Shown here: positions 31,619 through 38,301 of the stretch, one piece after another
Position numbering within the stretch: position 1 is the first letter of the stretch
How the letters are laid out: the number at the start of each line of letters is the position of its first letter
Source of the DNA: JAEUMD01 sp050250815
GTDB lineage: Bacteria; Pseudomonadota; Alphaproteobacteria; Rhizobiales; Hyphomicrobiaceae
Assembly: GCA_050250815.1 (NCBI GenBank)
Contig: JBFWNY010000035.1
Location: forward strand, 1 to 38,301
Direction: 5' to 3'
DNA: 38,301 nucleotides
The notes under the pieces: model-generated
What the model saw: only the letters and a program-made list of their open reading frames with translations
Told to the model about the DNA's origin: nothing
The model's database searches: none
Position numbers and translations under genes: made by a program

Positions 31619-33001
31619 TCACCAGGGCGCGCGCGCGGAGTACGTCGCCGACAGGTCGCCACGCAATGCATCTTCGAGTGCCTCCGCCCCGGCTGCCTCC
31701 GCGACATCTTCCGGTACGATCCAGGCGCGGTAGCCTTCGTCCTCGACAGTCCGGTTGCAGGTGAGGCGGCCGCGGCTCAATCCGCAGCTTTCGTCGGCCT
31801 TGATCATGTGCGCGGAGCGCCTGTCATGGCGCACGATGCGCAGATCGACGGGCTGCATCCAAGCGCGCGGGCCGCCCAGCTCGATGCCACGGAAAACGCA
31901 GGTGAGACGGCCTCGGCACGCTCCGGCGCGATTGCCAAGGGCGACGCCCGGTCCAAATGCGCGGGCGCGCGTCAACTGCTCGGCAGGGTCGGCGGCGCCG
32001 CGCGAAATATAGCAGCTGCCTTCCACGCACAGCATGGGATCAGCGGTCTTGTTCCAGCGGCGGATGCCGCGCTTGCCGGGCGTCATAACGATGAGCACGG
32101 TGACGCGATCGGCTTCGTCACCCCCGTCGCGGACATGCCCGACGCGCGAAGGAATAACGTCCCGATCGCGACGATCGGACCAGCGCCGTCGATCGGCGGC
32201 GCGCACCTCGTCGTCGAAGTCACGCGCCTCGTCTTCGATGCGCCGCGCCTCGGCGGCTTGACGTTCGTCCTGGATGCGGCGCGCTTCCGCGGCTTGGCGC
32301 TCCTGCTCCGTGCGACGCGCTTCCATAGCCTGGCGCTCAGCCTCGATGCGGTGTGCCTCCGCCGCCTTTTGCTCGTCCTCGAAGCGGCGCGCCTCGGCTG
32401 GCCGCTTCTCGCCGTCGGCCACACGTTGAGAAAGCCGCCGGACGTGTTCGGCGAGCGCCTGCTGCCGCCGTTCGGTAGCGGCCTTGCGCGCCTGCGCCTC
32501 CGCCTCGAACTCACGCTTCTCCCGCTCGCGTGTTTCGCGGACGGCGCGCAGGCGGTCGCTGAGCGACCGCGTTTCGCGCTCCCGCTCGGCGGCCTTGCGG
32601 CGGGCCTGTTCGTCCTGCGCCAGTTGCCGCTCCTCGGCGGCGCGCCGCTCGTCGTCCGCGCGGGCGGCGGCCTCGCGTTTCGCCCGCTCCGACTCGCGAG
32701 CCAGATCCGCCTTCGCGCGAGCGTCAGCCTCGGCGCGGGCACGCCGCAGCATCTCGTCCTCGTACGATTTCAACCGTCGCGCGTCGTCATCGGCCCTCGA
32801 CGTGCCGGAATTGGCGAAGCGCTCGGCGATGGCGTGGGCGGGATCGGGGCGCGTTCCCATTGCTGGTCCACGCACTTCAGCGGATGCCGTCACCGCAATC
32901 GTGCAGATCGTAGTCACAGCGACCGCTGCCGCCAGCGGCACACGAGTGAACGCGACGGCGGAATTGGGCGATCCACCACAACGCTGCGAGCCCCGGCTCA
33001 T
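31619..33001 (-). CDS. Exported coiled-coil protein with Cys-containing C-terminal repeats
   Basis: A 460-residue protein of unknown function. The signal peptide is at about residues 20-42 (VPLAAAVAVTTICTIAVTASA). Residues about 60-290 are a long charged coiled coil of TolA-like composition with repeats such as RIEDERQAAEAR. The C-terminal 160 residues form a compact domain with Cys pairs (LCVEGSCYISRG, ACRGRLTCVFRG, SCGLSRGRLTCN) and two related units, RGRLTC...PRAWMQPVDL and RGRLTC...YRAWIVPEDV. Start ATG 33001 has a GGGAGG site six bases upstream. It could be a periplasmic spacer with a disulfide-bonded ligand-binding head. Reverse-strand open frames over this gene are shadows of its GC-rich codons. 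Confidence 0.82.
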   Translation of the reverse strand: MSRGSQRCGGSPNSAVAFTRVPLAAAVAVTTICTIAVTASAEVRGPAMGTRPDPAHAIAERFANSGTSRADDDARRLKSYEDEMLRRARAEADARAKADLARESERAKREAAARADDERRAAEERQLAQDEQARRKAAERERETRSLSDRLRAVRETREREKREFEAEAQARKAATERRQQALAEHVRRLSQRVADGEKRPAEARRFEDEQKAAEAHRIEAERQAMEARRTEQERQAAEARRIQDERQAAEARRIEDEARDFDDEVRAADRRRWSDRRDRDVIPSRVGHVRDGGDEADRVTVLIVMTPGKRGIRRWNKTADPMLCVEGSCYISRGAADPAEQLTRARAFGPGVALGNRAGACRGRLTCVFRGIELGGPRAWMQPVDLRIVRHDRRSAHMIKADESCGLSRGRLTCNRTVEDEGYRAWIVPEDVAEAAGAEALEDALRGDLSATYSARAPW

Positions 33002-33205
33002 CTCGACCTCCCCAACCGGCCCACCATCGCCACATGAATAGCGATGCAGTGACCGGGTGTTGCCAACCCTGGAACGAAATTCGGGCAACAAGAAAGCCGA
33101 GCCATCTTGAACGGCGCCTGAATGCGGCATCGAAAGGATGTGCAACTCGGGATTGCGCTGCTTTCCGGGGTATGGCGCCCGCCTGGAATTCACCGCGGGG
33201 CGGTC

Positions 33206-34096
33206 TCAAGTCCCCCTGCTCGCCGCGGCCGCAATTGCGGCGAGCCCTTCGCGATAGGTCGGATGCCGCAGCGTGAGGCCGAGATCCCGCTTTAGGAGGT
33301 CGTTCCGCACGCGCTTGGACTCCGCGTAGAAGCTGCGCGCCATCGGACTGAGGTCCGCGCTGTCGTAGGGCACCTCCGGAGGGAGGGGGCACCCTAGCAG
33401 GCGGGCGGCATGTGCGATGACATCCTGCGGCGGTGCGGGCTCGTCGTCGGTGACGTTGAGGATGTCAGCGGTGCCGTGCCCGGCCATCGACGCCAGCACC
33501 GCCTGCGCAATGTCGTCGACGTGGATGCGGTTGAACATCTGGCCGGGCTTGACGATCCGTCGCGCGCGGCCGTCGAGCACGCTGTCGATCGCGCTCCGTC
33601 CGGGGCCGTAGATGCCCGCAAGGCGGAACAGCACGACCCGTGCTGCGGTCTCGGCGCGCAGTGCGAGCCAGGCGCGCTCTGCTTCCGCCCGTTGCCGCGA
33701 ACGTGTCGATGTCGGAGCGGCCGCATCGGTCTCGTCGACCCAGCCGCCGTGGCGATCACCGTAGACACCGATCGTGGATAGGTAGCCGATCCAGGAGAGA
33801 GACGGCGCGGCAACGATGTCGGCGCGGTGGCAACGAAGCAGGGGATCTCCGTCCGCTCCCGGTGGCGCCGAGACGAGAAGGTGTGTCGCCCGCTTCAACG
33901 CTGCGGCGAGCTCCGATGCTGCGGCTGATCCGTCGAATGCCAAGCCTTCGATGCCAAGCGACGAAAGGCGCGCCAAGCCGGCGGACGAGGTCGCCGTTCC
34001 GATCACGTGCCACTCCACCGGATCGAGCAACTCGACGATCCGCCGCGCGCTGAAGCCGAGGCCGAGGCACAGCAGCACGTTCGCCTTACCCATCAT
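33206..34096 (-). CDS. NAD(P)-dependent epimerase/dehydratase-like SDR protein
   Basis: A 296-residue extended-SDR protein similar to the YeeZ group. The N terminus has a Rossmann strand and turn (LLCLGLGFSARRIVELL). The segment WIGYLSTIGVYGDRHGGWVDE is the usual SDR active-site neighbourhood (STIGVYG with the Tyr), followed by LFRLAGIYGPGRSAIDSVLDG, HVDDIAQAVLASMA and ILNVTDDEPAPPQDVI, all typical of nucleotide-sugar epimerase relatives. Two adjacent ATGs (34096, 34093) are possible; the first is used because GAAGGA is well placed. It overlaps the queG stop by 11 bases, so it is co-transcribed with queG and GST. Substrate not known. Confidence 0.88.
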   Translation of the reverse strand: MMGKANVLLCLGLGFSARRIVELLDPVEWHVIGTATSSAGLARLSSLGIEGLAFDGSAAASELAAALKRATHLLVSAPPGADGDPLLRCHRADIVAAPSLSWIGYLSTIGVYGDRHGGWVDETDAAAPTSTRSRQRAEAERAWLALRAETAARVVLFRLAGIYGPGRSAIDSVLDGRARRIVKPGQMFNRIHVDDIAQAVLASMAGHGTADILNVTDDEPAPPQDVIAHAARLLGCPLPPEVPYDSADLSPMARSFYAESKRVRNDLLKRDLGLTLRHPTYREGLAAIAAAASRGT

Positions 34097-35357
34097 GCGC
34101 CGTCCTTCGGTCTTGCGTCTGGTTCTCATCGACAGCGCTCTGCGATGCCGCAAGCGCGTGTTCGCATTCGGCAAGTACGTCAGCATCCGCTTCGACGCCT
34201 CGCAGGTGCGTCGTCAGCACCGCGAGCTCGTCCGCGCTCGCGATGCGGCTCAGAGCCCACACCGCCATCGCACGGACGAGCGGCGATGGGTCGACGATCA
34301 GCGCGTGAACGGCGGGTAGCAGCGCAGGGTCACGCGCATTGCCTGCGGCGATTAGGCAGTTGCGGACGAAGCGGTCACGCCCCGTGCGCTTCACCGGCGT
34401 GCCCGCGAAACGCTTACGGAAGTCTGCGTCGGACATCGCCAGCAGCTGGGCAAGCGGCGGATCGTCCGTTTCGGAGCGGGCGTGGAAGCGCTGCTCCTGC
34501 GCGGTGGCAGCGAACTTGTTCCACGGGCAGACTGCGAGGCAGTCGTCGCATCCGAACACGCGGTTGCCGATTGCGCCACGCATGTCGCGCGGGATGTGGC
34601 CCTTGTACTCGATTGTCAGGTAGGCGATGCAGCGGCGCGCATCGAGTTTGTAGGGTGCGGGGAAGGCTGCCGTTGGGCAGATGTCCAGGCAGCGTGCGCA
34701 CGAGCCGCAGTGGTCGCTCTCGGCGGTATCTGCCGGCAGATCGGCGCTCGTCAGGAGTGCGCCCAGGAACAGCCATGAACCGTGGTTGCGCGAAACGAGA
34801 TTAGTGTGCTTGCCCTGCCAGCCGAGCCCCGCGGCCGCGGCGAGCGGCTTCTCCATCAGTGGCGCGGTATCGACGAACACCTTGACGTCCGAACCCGTCT
34901 CAGCAGCAAGGAGCGAGGCCAACTGCTTCAGCCGGCCCTTCAGAACGTCGTGATAGTCGCGGCCCTTGGCATAGGCGGAAATGGCGCCACGGCTGGGCTG
35001 TCCCAGTACGGCGAGCGGGTCGCCCTCCGGCGCGTAGCTCGTGCCGACCATCAGGATGCTGCGAACATCGGCCCAGAGCGCGCGCGGGTCGCGGCGGCGG
35101 GCGGCGTGTTCTGCCATCCAGGTCATGTCGCCATGCCAGCCTTCGGCGACGAACTGGTCGAGCGCGGCTCCCGCATCGACGGCGCCCTTGGTCAGCGCGT
35201 CGGCACCGGCGATCCCAAATGCGTCGAAGCCCAGCGAGGCCGCCTGCGCCGCGAGTCTTGCCCGCAGAGCCGAGGGCGCGCGACTGGCGGCATCGCCTGC
35301 CAGTGCGCGAGGCTGCGGTCCGGACCGGGTAGGCTTTTCAGAAGTCGAGGTCGGCAT
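34086..35357 (-). CDS. queG: tRNA epoxyqueuosine(34) reductase
   Basis: Catalyses the last step of queuosine synthesis in tRNA, reducing epoxyqueuosine with a cobalamin and two [4Fe-4S] clusters. The 423-residue protein has the N-terminal cobalamin-binding region (SLGFDAFGIAGADAL, WMAEHAARRRDP, KVFVDTAPLMEK), then the ferredoxin signatures HCGSCARCLDICPTAAF and GCDDCLAVCPWN, and a C-terminal HEAT-like segment (LVRAMAVWALSRI). The ATG at 35357 overlaps the end of the GST gene by 20 bases; the open frame upstream of it is GST-internal and is excluded. No clear ribosome site, which fits translational coupling. Confidence 0.95.
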   Translation of the reverse strand: MPTSTSEKPTRSGPQPRALAGDAASRAPSALRARLAAQAASLGFDAFGIAGADALTKGAVDAGAALDQFVAEGWHGDMTWMAEHAARRRDPRALWADVRSILMVGTSYAPEGDPLAVLGQPSRGAISAYAKGRDYHDVLKGRLKQLASLLAAETGSDVKVFVDTAPLMEKPLAAAAGLGWQGKHTNLVSRNHGSWLFLGALLTSADLPADTAESDHCGSCARCLDICPTAAFPAPYKLDARRCIAYLTIEYKGHIPRDMRGAIGNRVFGCDDCLAVCPWNKFAATAQEQRFHARSETDDPPLAQLLAMSDADFRKRFAGTPVKRTGRDRFVRNCLIAAGNARDPALLPAVHALIVDPSPLVRAMAVWALSRIASADELAVLTTHLRGVEADADVLAECEHALAASQSAVDENQTQDRRTAHDG

Positions 35358-36027
35358 AATGCAGCGGCGCGGGGGTTCCGGAGATGCGGTCCGCCAGCAA
35401 CGGACGGAACGACGGTCGCGATTTGATCCTCTGATACCACTGCTTGACCCCCTCGTGCTCCTGCCAGGGAATCTCGCCCAGGTAGTCGAGGGTCGAGAGG
35501 TGAGCGGCGGCGGCAAGATCGGCGAAACTCATGTCCTCGCCGGCGAGCCATCGGCGCTGATGAGCCAGATAGGCAATGTAGCTGAGATGGTAGCGCAGGT
35601 TGGCGCGCGCCGCGCGAAGGACCTGAGCCTCGGGCGATGTTGAGCCGCGGTAGGCGCGGTAGACGCGCTCCTCGAGCAACTCGCGCGTCACCTCCCGGTC
35701 GAGCTTGCCGTGGAACCAGTCGACCAGGCGCCGCACTTCGGCGCGGTCCCCGCGGTCGCCAGGAAACAATGGCGGCTGGCGGCCGGGCACGGCGTGCTGA
35801 CGCAACTCGTCGGCGACGTATTCGGAGATCGCGTAGGCGCCGCACAGAACCGGGCCATTATCAATCTGCAGCACGGGCAGCTCGCCAGCCGGATTGAGGG
35901 CCAGAAGCTCGGCGCGATACTCCCAGGGCCGGTGCTCCACCAACTCCGGATCGAGGCCGATCTCGGCCAGCAACAGGCGGATCGAGCGCGATCGCGGGCA
36001 GAGACGGAAGTGCGTGAGCATGACCAT
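35338..36027 (-). CDS. Glutathione S-transferase family protein
   Basis: A 229-residue protein with a thioredoxin-like N domain (LTHFRLCPRSRSIRLLLAEIGL, ALNPAGELPVLQIDNGPVLCGAYAISEYV) and an all-helical C domain (FADLAAAAHLSTLDYLGEIPW is the conserved capping-box segment). The CPRS motif at the N terminus places a Cys where Ser/Cys-type GSTs keep the catalytic residue. The start at 36027 (MVM) could also be ATG 36021. First gene of the GST-queG-SDR operon. A GST next to queG and uppP is a frequent Hyphomicrobiales arrangement. Confidence 0.92.
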   Translation of the reverse strand: MVMLTHFRLCPRSRSIRLLLAEIGLDPELVEHRPWEYRAELLALNPAGELPVLQIDNGPVLCGAYAISEYVADELRQHAVPGRQPPLFPGDRGDRAEVRRLVDWFHGKLDREVTRELLEERVYRAYRGSTSPEAQVLRAARANLRYHLSYIAYLAHQRRWLAGEDMSFADLAAAAHLSTLDYLGEIPWQEHEGVKQWYQRIKSRPSFRPLLADRISGTPAPLHYADLDF

Positions 36028-36300
36028 GCTGCGGTCGTCCCGTTCGGCCTAAGCGGAAGCATCGGCCGGCGCGAGGCCCAGGCCCGGCCTCACGCGCTCA
36101 ATGACGCGGTTGAGAACGACTGCCGCATTGTGGCGTGCGGGTGGCACTGCCTCAGGCAATTGGCTGCTATGTCTCGCCGCGGCGAATCCGTTCGATGCGC
36201 CATCCTACAATTGCCGCCGCCGGTGTGCACGGTGCGCGGCGTCCGGGCGCCGGTCGCGCCCATTCTGGCGCCTCGCGCGCCTCGTGAGAGGCAGTTCCCG
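36028..36300. other. Divergent intergenic region between GST and uppP
   Basis: 273 bases without a supported gene. It must contain promoters for the GST operon and uppP, in opposite directions, but I could not pick clear -35/-10 pairs. The open frame covering it is an upstream extension of uppP in GC-rich DNA. Confidence 0.45.
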
Positions 36301-37098
36301 ATGCCGACCTGGCAAGTCATTCTGTTGGGCCTGATCGAGGGTCTGACCGAGTTCATTCCCGTATCGTCGACCGGCCACGTGCTGCTTGCCGGGCACTTCC
36401 TGGGCTTCCAGTCGCCCGGCAAGACGTTCGAGGTGCTGATCCAGCTGGGTGCGATCCTCGCCATCCTCACGGTCTACGCGGCGCGGCTCATCAAAATGCT
36501 GCTGGCTCTGCCGTCCGATCCGCGCACGCAGCGCTTCGTGATCGGCGTGCTCATCGCGTTCCTGCCGGCGGCGGTCATCGGAGCGCTCGGCCACTCGTTC
36601 ATCAAGTCGGTGCTGTTCGAAACGCCGATGCTCATTTGCGCCATGCTGATTCTCGGCGGCATCGTGCTGCTGTTCGTCGACCGGATGCCTCTGGAGCCGG
36701 TCTACCACGACGCCATGGACTTCCCGCCGTCGCTCGCGCTCAAGATCGGACTATGCCAGTGCCTGGCCATGGTGCCCGGAGTTTCGCGCTCCGGGTCCAC
36801 GATCGTGGGTGCGATGCTGCTGGGCGCGGACAAACGCTCGGCTGCGGAATTCTCGTTCTTCCTCGCCATGCCGACAATGGCGGGAGCCTTCGCCTACGAC
36901 CTCTACAAGAACTGGTCGAAGCTGGCGACCGACGACGTAACCAGCATTGCGCTGGGCTTCGTCGTCGCGTTCGTTTCTGGCGTCTTCGTTGTCCGCTACC
37001 TGCTCGATTTTGTCAGCCGCCACGGCTACCAGCTGTTCGGCTGGTGGCGCATCATCGTTGGCGGCCTTGGGATCGGCGCCCTGCTCGTCGCGGGTTGA
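36301..37098 (+). CDS. uppP: Undecaprenyl-diphosphatase (BacA)
   Basis: Recycles the lipid carrier for peptidoglycan by removing a phosphate from undecaprenyl diphosphate in the inner membrane; overexpression of such proteins gives bacitracin resistance. The 265-residue protein is strongly hydrophobic with about eight membrane segments. Family motifs are LIEGLTEFIPVSSTGH near the N terminus and VPGVSRSGSTI in the middle, both holding the active-site residues (Glu, Ser, His and the Arg of SRSGST). The ATG at 36301 is chosen because the BacA sequence begins there and GAGAGG lies upstream; the longer frame to 35710 is not coding. Confidence 0.96.
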   Translation: MPTWQVILLGLIEGLTEFIPVSSTGHVLLAGHFLGFQSPGKTFEVLIQLGAILAILTVYAARLIKMLLALPSDPRTQRFVIGVLIAFLPAAVIGALGHSFIKSVLFETPMLICAMLILGGIVLLFVDRMPLEPVYHDAMDFPPSLALKIGLCQCLAMVPGVSRSGSTIVGAMLLGADKRSAAEFSFFLAMPTMAGAFAYDLYKNWSKLATDDVTSIALGFVVAFVSGVFVVRYLLDFVSRHGYQLFGWWRIIVGGLGIGALLVAG

Positions 37099-37132
37099 AA
37101 TCAGCCCTGCCGCATCATCAGCGCAACGCGCC

Positions 37133-37597
37133 TCAGGCGGCGTGCGAAGTCGCCGGCGCGGTCAGCACATCCTTGAGGGCGGCTGCGTCGGGTGCAGAGC
37201 GCAGACGCTCCAGCATCTGCGGATCGCGCACAAGTCTCGAGATCCGGGCCAAAGCCTTGAGATGATCCCCGCTCGCATGTTCTGGCGCGAGTAGCAGGAA
37301 GATCAGGTCCACCGGCTCATTGTCGTGTGATTCGAAGTCGATGGGTGCGTCGAGCCGTGCAAAAAGGCACACGATCGATTTCAGGCCGCGGAACTTGACG
37401 TGCGGTATGGCGATGCCGCGTCCAAGTCCCGTCGAGCCCAGCCGCTCCCGTTGCAGCAGGGTGTCGAAGATTTCACGTGCTTCGATACCAGTGACCGCGG
37501 CTGCTCGCGTCGCGAGTTCCTGCAGCGCCTGTTTTTTGCTCTTGGCCTTGAGCGGGGCAATGACCCCGTCCGTCGCCAGCAGATCAGCAAGATCCAT
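37133..37597 (-). CDS. ptsN: PTS IIA-like nitrogen-regulatory protein PtsN
   Basis: A 154-residue EIIA(Ntr) domain of the nitrogen phosphotransferase system, a regulator of nitrogen metabolism and potassium homeostasis in proteobacteria. It begins MDLADLLATDGV, the usual start, and carries the phosphorylated histidine His66 in the motif GIAIPHVKF, with IFLLLAPEHASGDHLKALARISRLVRD as the C-terminal signature. The ATG at 37597 is chosen over the longer open frame because the PtsN homology begins exactly there; GGGACGG lies nearby. It is transcribed after hpf, as in the classical rpoN-hpf-ptsN locus. Confidence 0.95.
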   Translation of the reverse strand: MDLADLLATDGVIAPLKAKSKKQALQELATRAAAVTGIEAREIFDTLLQRERLGSTGLGRGIAIPHVKFRGLKSIVCLFARLDAPIDFESHDNEPVDLIFLLLAPEHASGDHLKALARISRLVRDPQMLERLRSAPDAAALKDVLTAPATSHAA

Positions 37598-37852
37598 GTC
37601 CGGCCGTCCCACCCTAATCCGTCGGAGCCATATTGGCTCCTCAAGCACCGGCAACCGCCGCTTCAGCGGCGCGCGCGGTGCGCGAGAACCCGTTGAACGC
37701 CTCTCGATCCAACGAACGCCACGGTCACAAACTCCGTTTCGCCGCGGTGTTTGGCCCGTGCTGCCCGGCCGCTCGTGCCGGACGATGTCTGACATCCCTC
37801 GCCAGCCGCGATGCTCGGCCGGCCAATGCTGCAGTGCTCCCCGGGCTTCTGG
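37598..37852. other. Gap between hpf and ptsN
   Basis: 255 bases without a supported gene. Two hairpins are visible: GGAGCC-ATATT-GGCTCC at 37624-37640, just upstream of the ptsN start, and CGCCGC-TTCA-GCGGCG at 37656-37671. Neither is followed by a T-run on the minus strand. They may affect ptsN expression. Confidence 0.4.
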
Positions 37853-38301
37853 CTAGCCCGCGGCCGCCGCGGTGCCGTTGGTCCCGGTACCCCGGCCCTC
37901 CGAACTCTCCGCAAGATCCGAGCCAGATTCGGCCGGATCAATCCAGCCGACGTGCCCATCGGCGCGTCTATACACGACATTGAGGCCGCCGTGTGCCGCA
38001 TTGCGGAAAACGAGGAAATGACTTTCGGACAGGTCGAGCTGCATGACGGCTTGGCTCACCGTCATGGCGCGGATGCCCCGTTCAGCCTCGGCGATGATGA
38101 CCGGGTGCCGGTCGGGCGCGGTTTCCGACTCGGGGTGCTCCTCGTCATCTGCATGGTGTAACTGAACGGTGTAATCTCGCGCCGGCGTTTCGCTGCCGAA
38201 GCCCTCGTGCGAGCGGCCATTCTGGTGGCTTTTGAGGCGGCGCTTGTAACGGCGGACTCGCTTTTCCAGGCGCTCCATGGCCGCATCGGCGCTCGCGTAA
38301 G
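37853..38301 (-). CDS. hpf: Ribosome hibernation promoting factor, long form, 5' end cut by window edge
   Basis: Dimerises and silences 70S ribosomes in stationary phase. The frame stays open past the ATG at 38278 to the edge (residues YASADAAMERLEKRVRRYKRR), so the N-terminal ribosome-binding domain is partly outside. Visible are the end of that domain, with the basic ERLEKRVRRYKRRLKSH helix, a linker of about 35 acidic residues, and the C-terminal dimerisation domain: IAEAERGIRAMTVSQAVMQLDLSESHFLVFRNAAHGGLNVVYRRADGHVGWIDP is represented here by its key pieces MTVSQAVMQLDL, FLVFRNA and NVVYRR-DGH-GWI. ptsN follows, so rpoN is likely just to the right. Confidence 0.93.
   Translation of the reverse strand, partial: YASADAAMERLEKRVRRYKRRLKSHQNGRSHEGFGSETPARDYTVQLHHADDEEHPESETAPDRHPVIIAEAERGIRAMTVSQAVMQLDLSESHFLVFRNAAHGGLNVVYRRADGHVGWIDPAESGSDLAESSEGRGTGTNGTAAAAG

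Noticed and set aside
31808..33037. Plus-strand open frame of 409 codons opposite the coiled-coil gene
   Set aside because: Leu/Arg-rich translation of the repeat in the wrong strand; the minus strand has a signal peptide and a good ribosome site.
35710..36300. In-frame extension upstream of uppP
   Set aside because: BacA homology and the ribosome site both begin at 36301; the extension overlaps the GST gene on the other strand.
1..38301. CRISPR array, insertion sequence, integrase or transposase
   Set aside because: No regularly spaced repeats and no protein with recombinase or transposase motifs was seen, even beside the tRNA-Arg boundary.

Overview
The window looks like a high-GC chromosome segment of an alphaproteobacterium, most likely of the order Hyphomicrobiales (Rhizobiales). 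This rests on the core genes on the right: a roughly 1000-residue DNA polymerase I, a cspA with a rhizobial-style promoter, infA, the uppP / GST / queG / SDR block, and ptsN next to the long ribosome hibernation factor. I could run no database search, so the genus is not assigned.

Positions 1-6905 (+ strand) form a polyhydroxyalkanoate and acetyl-phosphate cluster: a 5'-truncated class I PHA synthase, a phasin, an acetoacetyl-CoA reductase, a fused MaoC hydratase-phosphotransacylase and an acetate kinase. A decayed fabI remnant and a patatin-like lipoprotein follow. Together the genes would make and package PHA granules and connect acyl-CoA pools to ATP through acyl-phosphate.

Positions 6974-22139 (- strand) hold a tightly packed five-gene operon that reads as an anti-phage defence system. 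In transcription order it has a 1726-residue DEAD-box helicase with a C-terminal DUF1998-type Cys module, a 921-residue SNF2/HepA-type helicase, a 1494-residue Eco57I-class adenine methylase, a Rad50-like ATPase with a CxxC zinc hook, and an HNH endonuclease. The first three recall class 1 DISARM and Druantia; the last two recall the ATPase plus HNH pair of Septu. I do not recognise the combination as a standard type, and it is the main finding.

Upstream of that operon lie a complete tRNA-Arg(CCG) (22353-22429) and a 41-nt 5' half of a second tRNA-Arg (22679-22719). This suggests that everything to the left is an island or a succession of insertions at a tRNA-Arg gene. No integrase is visible.

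Positions 22864-38301 look like ordinary chromosome: trmO, a small ORF, polA (with proofreading residues lost), a TadG-like secreted protein, a SAM methyltransferase, cspA, infA, a YkuD-like exported protein without a catalytic Cys, an exported coiled-coil protein, an SDR, queG, a GST, uppP, ptsN and a 5'-truncated hpf. The hpf-ptsN order suggests that rpoN lies just beyond the right edge.
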